A DNA stretch of 27,561 nucleotides from Euryarchaeota archaeon UBA549 (GTDB lineage: Archaea; Thermoplasmatota; Poseidoniia; Poseidoniales; Poseidoniaceae): contig DAGF01000014.1 of the NCBI GenBank assembly GCA_002495645.1, positions 16,277 through 43,837 of the forward strand. The letters are read 5' to 3'. Positions 17,463 to 26,316 of the stretch are shown piece after piece. Under the pieces are notes generated by a model, which saw only the letters and a list, made by a program, of their open reading frames with translations, ran no database searches and was not told the origin of the DNA. The translations under genes and the position numbers were made by a program. The stretch's first letter is position 1. Every line of letters begins with the position of its first letter.

Positions 17463-18671
17463 ATGGAAGGGCTTCGTGACGTCGAGTATCTTCCTGAGCC
17501 CTCCGACCGCCGTATTGTCTCGGCGGTTGACCCCACCGTTATCGGGTTCCAAAATGAATGGCGCTCAGAGATCATGGGATGGGCTCCGTACGAAGTTGAA
17601 CCGGTGGTGCGGCCACGTCGACGCACCTTCACGCTACCTGGAATGGTTGTGTTTGCGCTGCTCGTCTCGGCGAGTTTGCTCATGTGGCAGAACCAGTGGA
17701 TTGTGGTGGAACTTCCGCTTCCCGAATCCGAGTGGGCCTTTGAAGACACTTCTATCCGGACCCTGCAAGAAAGTGGTCTGACCGGCGAAGGTGTCCGGGT
17801 TTGCATGGTGGATACGGGTATTGATGCGACCCATGAAGCGTTTTCAAGCAGCCAAATTGAGTTCAAGGACTTGGTTGGGACGTCTCGTGTACCGGTGGAC
17901 TACGGGGCCGTTGCTCACGGGACCTTAATGGCAGGACTGCTTCTTTCTACGTCGCACCAATCGGGGGCTGCTCCCAACGCTTCTTTTGCCATGGTTGCTG
18001 CGTTAAGAGATAATGGTGAAGGAGAAAACACAGGTCTTGATTCTGACGTCGCAGATGCCATCCGGTGGTGCCAATTTGAGTTCAATGCAGATATCATCTC
18101 GTTGTCCTTGGGCGGCTCTGACGATTCTGAATCCACCGAAGGTGGCTCATCTTCTGCAACACGGCAGGCAACGGATGCTGGAATCTACGTCATCGCCGCT
18201 GCAGGGAACGACGGTCTTGACGATGACGGCGATGTCGCTTCGCCGGGAAGCGTGGATTTGGCCATCTCTGTGGGGGCGACAACACGGGCCGGTACGCTGT
18301 GGTCCAACACCTCCACAGGGTCGCCTCTCGACAGAGACGGTCAGGAGCGACAAAACCCGCATTTGAAGCCTGAAGTTGTCGCTCCTGGTGAGCGAATCAT
18401 CAGCACGGGAGAAGAGAACTTGTGGTACTCAAGCAGCGGGACATCGGATGCGACCGTGTTTGTTACAGGCGCGCTGACCCTCATTCTGGAAGAACAACCG
18501 TGGCTCAAACCACAGCAGGGTGGAAACTCATCATGTCTGATTCAGGTCAAACAGGCTTTGGTCGATTCCTTGTCCGCCGATGCACCCGCTCAACATGACT
18601 CGAGGGGTGGCTACGGCCAACTTGATGCCAATGCATGGTACCAAGAAACTCGGACGATTTCGGCGTGTTGA
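17463..18671 (+). CDS. Membrane-anchored subtilisin-like serine protease (S8 family)
   Basis: This 402-residue protein has the subtilase catalytic set in order: D117 in MVDTGID, H152 in AHGTLMAG, oxyanion Asn N249 in AAAGNDG and S328 in SSGTSDAT. The histidine and serine motifs differ from the usual HGTHVAG and GTSMAxP, lacking the common Pro after the serine. There is no cleavable signal peptide. Residues 1-53 are polar and basic at their end (RPRRR), followed by a single hydrophobic helix (about 57-75). The catalytic domain therefore probably faces outward as a type II membrane protein. No clear I9 pro-domain is visible. It begins 64 nt after the oligosaccharyltransferase gene on the same strand and is probably co-transcribed. 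A role in processing exported or glycosylated surface proteins is inferred. Active site is complete, so activity is likely. Confidence 0.9.
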   Translation: MEGLRDVEYLPEPSDRRIVSAVDPTVIGFQNEWRSEIMGWAPYEVEPVVRPRRRTFTLPGMVVFALLVSASLLMWQNQWIVVELPLPESEWAFEDTSIRTLQESGLTGEGVRVCMVDTGIDATHEAFSSSQIEFKDLVGTSRVPVDYGAVAHGTLMAGLLLSTSHQSGAAPNASFAMVAALRDNGEGENTGLDSDVADAIRWCQFEFNADIISLSLGGSDDSESTEGGSSSATRQATDAGIYVIAAAGNDGLDDDGDVASPGSVDLAISVGATTRAGTLWSNTSTGSPLDRDGQERQNPHLKPEVVAPGERIISTGEENLWYSSSGTSDATVFVTGALTLILEEQPWLKPQQGGNSSCLIQVKQALVDSLSADAPAQHDSRGGYGQLDANAWYQETRTISAC

Positions 18672-18729
18672 GGCCAAGTTCTCCGAAATTCATCGGTCAA
18701 TACCGTTCTCAAAATGACTGAATATGGAC

Positions 18730-18792
18730 TTTTTTCTGCAGGAAAGGGGCGTAATCCTTCCGTTTTTCGGCAGCATAAATGATACTTTTTTT
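18730..18792 (+). terminator. Two T-tracts after the protease gene, candidate archaeal terminator
   Basis: Runs of six T (18730-18735) and eight T (18785-18792) lie about 60 and 115 nt after the protease stop codon. Archaeal RNA polymerase terminates on such U-tracts without needing a hairpin. They separate the protease gene from the promoter-like AT-rich stretch of the next gene. Confidence 0.45.
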
Positions 18793-18806
18793 GAATATTG
18801 ATATTC
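18793..18806. promoter_or_regulatory. Inverted repeat, candidate operator
   Basis: GAATAT-TG-ATATTC is a perfect 6-bp dyad with a 2-nt centre. It lies about 25-40 nt upstream of the TATTATATT box and 80 nt upstream of the start codon at 18873. It may bind a dimeric activator or be an alternative promoter element. AT-rich sequence makes chance dyads more likely. Confidence 0.35.
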
Positions 18807-18829
18807 TTAATTTGGCAAATGAGGCGCAG

Positions 18830-18865
18830 TATTATATTCGTGGCGTTCATGGACACACTAGGTGA
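18830..18865 (+). promoter_or_regulatory. TATA box and Shine-Dalgarno for the large beta-helix surface protein
   Basis: TATTATATT (18830-18838) is the best TATA-like box in the window. A start about 26 nt downstream of its centre falls near 18860, giving a short leader. AGGTGA (18860-18865) then lies 7 nt before the ATG at 18873. This excludes translation from the in-frame TTG 18798 and makes ATG 18849 unlikely. Confidence 0.5.
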
Positions 18866-18872
18866 ATCACCG

Positions 18873-21800
18873 ATGTCTCGAAGTAACCAAACAAAATCCG
18901 TATCGCTCGTCATGCTTTACATGATGTCCCTCATGTTGGCCGTGGTCTCAGTTCCATCCGTTATGGCTGTCAACGAGACGACCCAAGGTGAGGTCTCAGG
19001 TACGGAAACGTGGACCGGCACAATGAATCTTCAAGGCGATGTTACCGTTAACGAAGGTGCGAAACTCATCATCAACGCTGGAACCACAGTGAACATCCCT
19101 TACGGCAAGTTCATTGATGTCAAGGGCGCCATTTGCATCGGCGATACAGCCTGTGGAGCGAGCGCTGGTTCAGCCTCATCTCAGGCCCGCTTCATCTGGG
19201 CCCAACCTGCGGACTACGACAAGGTGGGCAGGTGTTATCAAAACGGCAGCAACCTCTTCACCAACCCCGACGCAGCCTGCGGCTCTGGTATGGTCATTCG
19301 AGACACCATTGACCAGGCCATCACCTCCATCAACTTCGCTCACTTTGAGAACGCTTACGGTTACCCCATCTATGTCTCAACGCTGCAATCCATGCAGTAC
19401 GGTGCTTTGGTGTTTGACGGTTCTTCCACCACCGCCCGTGGGCTATCCTTCACCGGCGTCAACACGTCCAATGTCATCGCAATTGACCTCGCCTCTCCCC
19501 TCATCACCGAGTCGAGTTTTGAGGTTGGAACTGATGGCCGAGGCTACAATGCAGCGGCCGTTCGTGCATATGGTGCAGGCGCTGGTATTCTCTCAACTTT
19601 CCAAGTGAAGAGTTCTGACTTTACGGGCGTTGAGACCGATTGTGGCCAGCAAGGCGGCGGTCTTGGTGCCATCTTCATCGAGGATTCGTACATCGGTTTG
19701 GACGACCTCGACATCTCCCAGAACAGCTACGGTATTTTGATGAAATCAAGTTCTGGTTCGCTAACGAATTCAGACATCAACGTCAAGTGTAACGCTGTTG
19801 ATACAAACTCGCTCAAGACCACGGGCCTCATCGAGCACACGCTTGAGGTCAACGGCAACACCATTACGACCGCTGAAGGGGCTGGATTAACCGCCTACGA
19901 CGGGGCCAAGGTCTATGCAGAGCGCAACACGATTTCCGGTGCATCCGAAGGCTCGGGCGTGGGTATCCGCAGTTCCATTGTTGAACTCCACGAGAACGTC
20001 ATTGGGCCGATTGGTGGATGGAACGGCATTTGGATTTACGGCACCTCGGATGTCGTCGCTGAAAACAACACCATCCAAGACACCGGGAAAGAGCCTGTGT
20101 TGATCGGTGAGTACCATTACCAAGACCAAGGCTGGCAAGTTCCTGCCCCGACCGCAGCCCGCTTGTACTTGGCCAACAATATTATTTCCAACAACTCCGG
20201 AACCTGCAATTCACAAATGTACGGTGGCGACTTCCCTTGTCCTGCGGTTCACGTCTTCCGTTCATCTGCCACCGTCATGGACAACACCATCTCGGGCAAC
20301 ACTGGCGACATCATTCGTGCGAAGGGCTCGCTCATCAACGTCCAAGGGAACACGGCTGATTCTGCTGGCGGCTTTGCAGGAAATGTGAGTGTCCACGACG
20401 ACAACTACGGAAACAAGTACGGTTCTATCGCTTACTTCTCTGGTAATTCTTGGACCGGTGTGTCTCAAGTCTACAACGTCACTGAATCTCGTGTGACCGT
20501 TCAGTCGGAACAGATTCCTTCCCCTGGCGGCAACGAACTCTACCCCGTCAACATCCGCTGGCTTGGCGCTGAGTGCCCCTACGTGCAGGACGAGTGCCTC
20601 AAACTCCCGGGAACCGTAGCCTTGCCACCGGCACAGATGCCGCTCGCCCTTGAGTTGGTCGAAAACGCCACGGTGTTTTCCTTTGCTGACCTTCAGAACT
20701 TCGATTCCTCAATGATTCATGTTCAGAACCAAAACACAGCGTGGGGCTCCCAAGTTCGCGAAGGTGAATTGGTGCGCTACCAAGTGAAGGCCAAGAATTC
20801 CAACGTAGAGGGTGCAACTGTCATCATCAAGGACGCCACTGGACTTCCGCTCTACGAACTGACCACCGATGCCTTTGGATTCACGCAGCAAGTTTCCCTG
20901 CCTTCCGACTTCTTGCTCGACCGAAACTGGAACCATGTTGTCGGAGACAAGAACGCTGTTATTCCCGGAAAACTTGATCCCAATGGAAATCCAATTACCG
21001 TTGACGAGGATTCCTGTGCAGACGGTATCGACAACGACGGGGATACCTATGTTGACGACCTCGACGTGATTTCAGGCCTCGGCGACACCTCAAATTGTGA
21101 AAACGGCAACCGAGAGAAGCCGTTCTATTCCGTTGAGGCCTTCAAGTTCGGAAGCGGTCGAGATGATTTCTCATACGTTCTTTCAGGACCCGTTGATGAC
21201 ATCATCAATCTCAACAACGCTCGTCCGAGCGTGAGCGTCAACGAGCCCGACGGTTACTCGTTCGCCACCACGGTTCGAATTACCGGTCAAGCTTGGGACG
21301 GCGAGAAGTGGCCGTACGCCAACGATAACACCGCTCAACAAAAGCAATTTGGACAGGTCAAGAGGGTCGAGATTCAACCTCCCGGCTCAACTGATTGGTT
21401 CTACGCCTCGGACGTCTCCGGTGCAAACGGCGAGATCACGATGCAGACTCATCCGTTCAAGGATTGGGTCTACGAATGGGACGGTGCTGCTCACCCCGAG
21501 GGTGAAGGCGACATCACGTTCCGTATTCGCTCCTATGACGGTCTGGACTATTCTCCAGTAGAGGTTCGCCAGTTCAAACTCAACCTCGTTCCACCCACCA
21601 TCTTGGTTGACATCCCAACCGATGGCAGTGTTCACCAAAACGGCAAGGTCCTTTTCCAAGGAACCGCCTCCGACCCTTACCAGGGTACACTCGGCAGCGA
21701 CATCAAGCAGATTTGGTTCCGAATCACCTATCCTGACGGCAATCAGCAGCAATTCTTCAACCAAGGTTCCACGAGCTGGTCCTACGAATGGAATGTCGCC

Positions 21801-23288
21801 GAATTACCAACCGGTGAGTACACCGTTGATGTCTGGGCAGCGGACAGCGATTTCTGTATTGACAATGCGAGTGCGTGCGTTGTTGAGACCCGAACGGTCA
21901 CCATCAACAACGACAACGTTCCACCAAACCTGCAACTCTCTTGGATTGGTGCTGACGATCAAACCTCAGGTGGCATTGACGGTGACGTTGTTCGTGCATC
22001 TGAAGAAACCAAGATCATCGGCGTTGCACGGGATATCGGTGGATTTGTAACTCGGGTTGAGATTCAAATCACCGACCTCGCCAACGGTTTGGTGTTGAAC
22101 GACGGCCCGTTGCCGGTGACAAGTTTCGCCAACGATGGTTCATGGGTGGCCAACTGGGACACCTCGGACCTCGTTCACGACAGCGTCTATTCCGTCGCTG
22201 TTCGTGCCTACGATGGTGATGACTACTCCGAATGGGTCACCTGGCGGATGACCATCAACAACCCGCTCGACGCTGAAAACAAGGACCCCGTATTCAATGA
22301 AACCGGATGGGTTGGCACATGGACGATTTTCTGCGACCAGAACTCAAACTCCTTTGACCGCTGTGGCGGTGGTGTTTCGTTTGACCTCGCTGAGTTCTTC
22401 AGCGACCCTGATGGCACGGGTTCACCAGGCAACGACCTTGAATTCTATGTTTACGATGACGAGGAAACTCTTGAGGATGACTTCTACGACGATTTCATCA
22501 CCATCACGCCGATGGGTGTACTGACCTATGACCCCATGTCCTACATGGCTCAAACGACCAGTGAAATCCCCGAATGGTCGCTCAACGGCGTCGTTTTGTA
22601 TGCCCAAGACGACCAGGAATCCAAGGCTTACTCGCTGAAGGTGAATTTCCTCGTACGAGCGGTTTCCTTCACCGTAGAGCGAACCGATACGGGTGATATC
22701 ACCGTGAACGACCCTGCCAACTTCCAAGGCGAGGGCCTTCCGGGAAGTTTGGTCATCGCCCGATTTGCCGATGGAAACGCCAAGTTGAACTCCACACGTG
22801 TTCTTTCTGACGGCTCATGGAGCATGGATTTGACGGCTGGTCAACTCAGCGGTGTTGAAGGACAGTCCGATGTGATCTTCGAAATGGACGGCCAAATCTA
22901 CAAGTTCGCAGGCCAGACGGACAACGCTGAGTTTGCGATTGTCGTCTCCAGTGGCGACGACGGTGGTTCGGGAATGTTCGGCATCATTCTGATCGTGTTG
23001 GCCGTCTTGGTGCTGTTGGGTGCTGGTGCCTTCTTCTTCATCGAGTTCGAGGACGTCATTGACGAAGATGAACTCACGGGAGACGATGCACCTGCAGAAG
23101 AGGACCCCTATGCATGGGCCAAGGCGAAGCAAACACCCAGCATTCCTCAGCAGGAAGCAGCCGCTGTGGCCCCAGCTGTTCAGGAGGCAGCAGCCCCAGC
23201 ACAATCTCAACATCCCGGCTGGCTTTGGGACCAGGCATCCAACCAATGGGTGCCCGACCCCAACTACCAGCAACCTCCACAACAGTGA
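18873..23288 (+). CDS. Large adhesin-like surface protein: beta-helix, Ca-binding-type insert, Ig-like domains, C-terminal anchor
   Basis: This 1471-residue predicted type I membrane protein starts at ATG 18873, chosen for AGGTGA at 18860-18865 and a good signal peptide ending VPSVMA. Residues about 30-580 are a parallel beta-helix of the PbH1 type, with repeated N-x-I/V-x-x-N ladders such as AENNTIQDTG and MDNTISGNTGD. Around 709-728 a D-x-D-x-D-rich stretch (DGIDNDGDTYVDD) resembles MopE/thrombospondin-type calcium sites. About 780-1280 contains Ig-like domains with PPTILVDIPTDGS and VPPNLQLSW phrases. Closely spaced cysteine pairs recur, suggesting extracellular disulfides. A helix (about 1369-1392) anchors it. 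The cytoplasmic tail is acidic, then Ala/Gln/Pro-rich, and ends with PGWLWDQASNQWVPDPN. The N-terminal ETWT motif is shared with the protein at 4522-6324. Adhesion or glycan binding is likely; no catalytic residues could be assigned. Confidence 0.88.
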   Translation: MSRSNQTKSVSLVMLYMMSLMLAVVSVPSVMAVNETTQGEVSGTETWTGTMNLQGDVTVNEGAKLIINAGTTVNIPYGKFIDVKGAICIGDTACGASAGSASSQARFIWAQPADYDKVGRCYQNGSNLFTNPDAACGSGMVIRDTIDQAITSINFAHFENAYGYPIYVSTLQSMQYGALVFDGSSTTARGLSFTGVNTSNVIAIDLASPLITESSFEVGTDGRGYNAAAVRAYGAGAGILSTFQVKSSDFTGVETDCGQQGGGLGAIFIEDSYIGLDDLDISQNSYGILMKSSSGSLTNSDINVKCNAVDTNSLKTTGLIEHTLEVNGNTITTAEGAGLTAYDGAKVYAERNTISGASEGSGVGIRSSIVELHENVIGPIGGWNGIWIYGTSDVVAENNTIQDTGKEPVLIGEYHYQDQGWQVPAPTAARLYLANNIISNNSGTCNSQMYGGDFPCPAVHVFRSSATVMDNTISGNTGDIIRAKGSLINVQGNTADSAGGFAGNVSVHDDNYGNKYGSIAYFSGNSWTGVSQVYNVTESRVTVQSEQIPSPGGNELYPVNIRWLGAECPYVQDECLKLPGTVALPPAQMPLALELVENATVFSFADLQNFDSSMIHVQNQNTAWGSQVREGELVRYQVKAKNSNVEGATVIIKDATGLPLYELTTDAFGFTQQVSLPSDFLLDRNWNHVVGDKNAVIPGKLDPNGNPITVDEDSCADGIDNDGDTYVDDLDVISGLGDTSNCENGNREKPFYSVEAFKFGSGRDDFSYVLSGPVDDIINLNNARPSVSVNEPDGYSFATTVRITGQAWDGEKWPYANDNTAQQKQFGQVKRVEIQPPGSTDWFYASDVSGANGEITMQTHPFKDWVYEWDGAAHPEGEGDITFRIRSYDGLDYSPVEVRQFKLNLVPPTILVDIPTDGSVHQNGKVLFQGTASDPYQGTLGSDIKQIWFRITYPDGNQQQFFNQGSTSWSYEWNVAELPTGEYTVDVWAADSDFCIDNASACVVETRTVTINNDNVPPNLQLSWIGADDQTSGGIDGDVVRASEETKIIGVARDIGGFVTRVEIQITDLANGLVLNDGPLPVTSFANDGSWVANWDTSDLVHDSVYSVAVRAYDGDDYSEWVTWRMTINNPLDAENKDPVFNETGWVGTWTIFCDQNSNSFDRCGGGVSFDLAEFFSDPDGTGSPGNDLEFYVYDDEETLEDDFYDDFITITPMGVLTYDPMSYMAQTTSEIPEWSLNGVVLYAQDDQESKAYSLKVNFLVRAVSFTVERTDTGDITVNDPANFQGEGLPGSLVIARFADGNAKLNSTRVLSDGSWSMDLTAGQLSGVEGQSDVIFEMDGQIYKFAGQTDNAEFAIVVSSGDDGGSGMFGIILIVLAVLVLLGAGAFFFIEFEDVIDEDELTGDDAPAEEDPYAWAKAKQTPSIPQQEAAAVAPAVQEAAAPAQSQHPGWLWDQASNQWVPDPNYQQPPQQ

Positions 23289-23309
23289 GAGAGAACTGAG
23301 GGTTAGGAC

Positions 23310-25835
23310 ATGGCCGCACAGGCAAAACCCGGTGTTCAGGAACGCATCCTGTTGCACTTGTTGGATTACTCCGATTACAAGGACAGCATTGAGGTTCCTT
23401 TCGCCCTCTCCCAAATGGGGATTGCCAACGCCGTGGCCATTGCGCGGTCCAACGTCCCTCGGGCGATTGCGGGCTTGAAAGACCAAGGTATTCTCGTTGA
23501 GCGCCAAGCACACGTGAAGGGTGTATCTCGAAAACGCAAAGCCTACTTTTTGACCGACTCGGGCATCGCTCTTGCCAACGAAACGTGGGAGAGGCTCGCA
23601 GAATTTCCCGTTCGATGCATACTCGATGACCAACCCGCTGTAGAGACGACCCTGAACGGAGCCAAGTCTGTTTTGCCTTTTGAGATGCGGCCGGTGGACA
23701 TCATACGGTACATCGATGAGCAGAATTGTTTGGATGTTCGTAACCTCTCGGCCGACTTGATTGAACGTGATTTGTCGAAGCATGTTGAGAAACAACTGGT
23801 GACATCACTGGCTGACCTTCCCCGGTTGCGCCATTTTTACGGCCGCACGACTGAACTTGACAACATGGTCAATTTGCTTGAGGCAAGGGCCACAACCTTG
23901 CTTGTACCCGGCATTGCAGGGATTGGAAAGACTACGATGGCGTCAAAACTGATTGAGCGTTTCATGCATCGAAGGAATCTCCTCTACCACCGATGTCAGG
24001 ATTGGGAAGGTTCCCGTTCGTTCTTTGAATCGGTGGCTGATTGGTTGTCGAGCATGGGCAACGTGGATTTCTCCACATACCTCGCAGCCACACCGGTTCC
24101 ACAACCCGCCGACGCTGCCCGTATTTTGGTTGAGGCGCTGGAAGGCACCCCCTCTCTCTTGGTCATTGACGACTTCCACAAGGTCTCGGACATGGTGCTG
24201 CATCAAACATTCCAAGCCATGTCGCTGGCTTTGCTCGGGAGTGAGGAGAAGATAGGCCTGGTCATCTTCTCTCGTTCATTCAAGCCGGTGGTGCCGACCA
24301 AGGACGCAGAGGGTCGGATTGCCAGTCTGGTGCTTCCCCTCGACGGTTTGGACCCTGAATCTGGTCGTAAGTTACTGACGAGCTTTGAGACCTTGGAGGA
24401 CGAGCAGTGGTTGCACATTCACGGGCTTTCTCGTGGCCACCCACTGGTTTTGGAACTCATCAATCGTGGTGCTTCTGCCGGAGCCTTCCACGAAACGCTA
24501 GAGAATTATGTGACCGTTGAGATTTTCTCAAAATTGAGTGCTGAACAGAAACGTGTCCTCTCTGCGCTCTCCATTTTCCGTGAACCCGTTGAACTTGATG
24601 CCCTCGCTCAACAACAATTGGACACGGATGAGTTGGATAGTTTGGTTGAATCCGGTCTCGCCCGCCAAGCGGATTCGGAAACATACGACGTTCACGATTT
24701 GATTCGAGAGTTCCTCTTGCGCAGCCTTTCTGCTGCACTTCGTCAGGAATTTCACGCAAAGTGTGTGGAATGGTACCTCAAGCAGACGCAAAGTCATGAC
24801 ATGCTGATTGAATTGATTTACCACTCCATCCAAGCAGCACAATACGAAGAGGCCTCAAATCTCGTGGTCACCGAAGGACGGCAACTCATCTCGCAAGGCT
24901 ACATGGAACTGCTCGGGCTCATTGAGCAAATAGAAACGGACGACCTCTCGCCTGATATCGTGGTTCGCATGGCACAATTACAAGGGGATATTCTTGCTCT
25001 TCTTGGTCGTCTTGAAGAAGCCGAAGAAGTACTCAGTGCGACCCTTGAACGAGCAAAGAAGAGCGTTGATGAATTGATACAGGCAGAAATCCTCTCTTCA
25101 ATGGCAGACGTGAGCCGAAAACAGGGAGATAGCGACCTTTCCCTCAGTCGCCACAAGCAAGCCCTGACGCATTACATCGCACAAGGACACGCCCGCTGGG
25201 CTGCTCGGACCTACAACAACATCGGCTACCTGCTTCGACGAAAAAACGAGCGTTCCAAAGCCTTGGAAGCCTACGGTGAAGTGGAAGCCATTCTCGCAGA
25301 TTCAGTGGACGATGAACTCATCAACAGCCAAATCACACTCGCCCGAGCCCTCATTTCCCTCGGTGAGGTTGACCGTGCTCGGGAACACGCCATGGCTTCG
25401 CATGAACGAACAGCGGAAATGGGTGATGTTTTGCTTCACGCTCGTGCCCAGGGCGTATTGGGTCGATACTACTCAAAGGTTGAGCAATCCGAATTGGCTT
25501 TGTTCCACTATTCGGAGGCGCTTGAGGCCATGACCGAGGCAGGTGATGTGCAATCCTTGGTGGAAATCACCATGCTTCTGGGCGAAGTTTTGCATGATGC
25601 TGGGCGCACCGATGAAGCCATGGAACATTATAGCCAAGCCCTGGTGCTGGCTGAGGCCAATGATCTGCGGATGCAGATTGGAGAACTTCTCACACGACTT
25701 GGTGGGGTTGCCCCCGACCGTCAAGGCCGCATGGAATATCTGCAGCGTGCACTGACCGTGTTCCGGGAACTCGGTGCAAAAACGCGAATGCGAGAAGTCC
25801 AAGCCATGGTCCACAGAGCGGTCATGAGTCGTTGA
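23310..25835 (+). CDS. Winged-helix STAND (NB-ARC-like) ATPase with C-terminal TPR repeats
   Basis: This 841-residue cytoplasmic protein is probably a signal-transducing ATPase and DNA-binding regulator. Residues 7-100 form a MarR-like winged helix (ARSNVPRAIAGLKDQGILVE, then a basic wing KGVSRKRKAYFLT). A linker leads to the NB-ARC/STAND module, with an entry motif YGRTTEL (177-183), Walker A GIAGIGKTT (201-209), Walker B LLVIDD (283-288), a sensor-like LVIFSR (317-322), GHPL (376-379) and an MHD-like VHD (461-463) in the second winged helix. The rest (about 500-841) is helical TPR, with units such as ALEAYGEVEAIL and ALFHYSEALEAM. MalT and SARP-type regulators share this architecture, though usually with a C-terminal DNA-binding domain. 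It starts 21 nt after the surface-protein gene, with GAGGG at 23298-23302, and is probably co-transcribed. The ligand and target genes are unknown. Confidence 0.9.
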   Translation: MAAQAKPGVQERILLHLLDYSDYKDSIEVPFALSQMGIANAVAIARSNVPRAIAGLKDQGILVERQAHVKGVSRKRKAYFLTDSGIALANETWERLAEFPVRCILDDQPAVETTLNGAKSVLPFEMRPVDIIRYIDEQNCLDVRNLSADLIERDLSKHVEKQLVTSLADLPRLRHFYGRTTELDNMVNLLEARATTLLVPGIAGIGKTTMASKLIERFMHRRNLLYHRCQDWEGSRSFFESVADWLSSMGNVDFSTYLAATPVPQPADAARILVEALEGTPSLLVIDDFHKVSDMVLHQTFQAMSLALLGSEEKIGLVIFSRSFKPVVPTKDAEGRIASLVLPLDGLDPESGRKLLTSFETLEDEQWLHIHGLSRGHPLVLELINRGASAGAFHETLENYVTVEIFSKLSAEQKRVLSALSIFREPVELDALAQQQLDTDELDSLVESGLARQADSETYDVHDLIREFLLRSLSAALRQEFHAKCVEWYLKQTQSHDMLIELIYHSIQAAQYEEASNLVVTEGRQLISQGYMELLGLIEQIETDDLSPDIVVRMAQLQGDILALLGRLEEAEEVLSATLERAKKSVDELIQAEILSSMADVSRKQGDSDLSLSRHKQALTHYIAQGHARWAARTYNNIGYLLRRKNERSKALEAYGEVEAILADSVDDELINSQITLARALISLGEVDRAREHAMASHERTAEMGDVLLHARAQGVLGRYYSKVEQSELALFHYSEALEAMTEAGDVQSLVEITMLLGEVLHDAGRTDEAMEHYSQALVLAEANDLRMQIGELLTRLGGVAPDRQGRMEYLQRALTVFRELGAKTRMREVQAMVHRAVMSR

Positions 25836-25836
25836 T

Positions 25837-26316
25837 TCACTGAACGGCCTGTGGCCGGTCGAGTGAAAGGAAGGTTATGCCATCATCATGAACCACCCAT
25901 AAGCGTTCAACACCAGCGAGCGGCACTCGCCCCTCGTGCGTGCCGGCCCCGGTCCCCGAAAGGGAAATCTCCGTGTCAAGAGGTCCTCCTTCGTCAATGA
26001 GAATCAGGGCGGTGTCGTGCAATTCCAACCAAAAGAGCGACTCATCGGCCTCGGTTGGCCGCCAACTGATCTCCTCTGCATAGGAGATGTTTCCACCGAG
26101 GCGACTGGCTTCATCCGCACGTTCCACGGCGGCAGCAATGTCGTCCATGTTCGCTTGGATGGCTTCCTCGTTCCAACGCAAACGGGTGTTTGTTTCAATA
26201 TCCCATGCCCACACGCTGAACATGCTCATCAACAACACACCCAGCAAGAAGGTGAAAATGTAGCCCAATTCGGTGGCTGCGGCTCTGGTGTCCCGGGTCA
26301 GGCTTCCACGATTCAT
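25837..26316 (-). CDS. Archaeal pilin-like protein
   Basis: This 159-residue protein starts with a short basic, polar leader (MNRGSLTRDTRAAATELGY) running straight into one hydrophobic helix (about 19-38). This arrangement is typical of archaeal type IV pilin-like proteins processed by a PibD-type prepilin peptidase. The remaining about 115 residues are acidic and likely a small globular head with one N-I-S sequon. The helix-start pattern resembles small haloarchaeal pilin-like DUF families, but I cannot name one firmly. Its ATG overlaps the stop codon of the upstream gene (ATGA, 26313-26316), implying translational coupling. Its own stop is one base from the stop of the convergent STAND gene. 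Possible minor pilin of an adhesive or secretion filament. Confidence 0.75.
   Translation of the reverse strand: MNRGSLTRDTRAAATELGYIFTFLLGVLLMSMFSVWAWDIETNTRLRWNEEAIQANMDDIAAAVERADEASRLGGNISYAEEISWRPTEADESLFWLELHDTALILIDEGGPLDTEISLSGTGAGTHEGRVPLAGVERLWVVHDDGITFLSLDRPQAVQ

Noticed and set aside
18798..18872. 25-codon N-terminal extension of the beta-helix protein from a TTG
   Set aside because: The TTG lies within the AT-rich promoter and the dyad. The ATG at 18873 has AGGTGA 7 nt upstream and a proper signal peptide.
22815..23795. 326-residue minus-strand open frame across the boundary of two genes
   Set aside because: It overlaps the end of the beta-helix gene and the start of the STAND gene, both well supported by motifs. 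The protein has no coherent domain.
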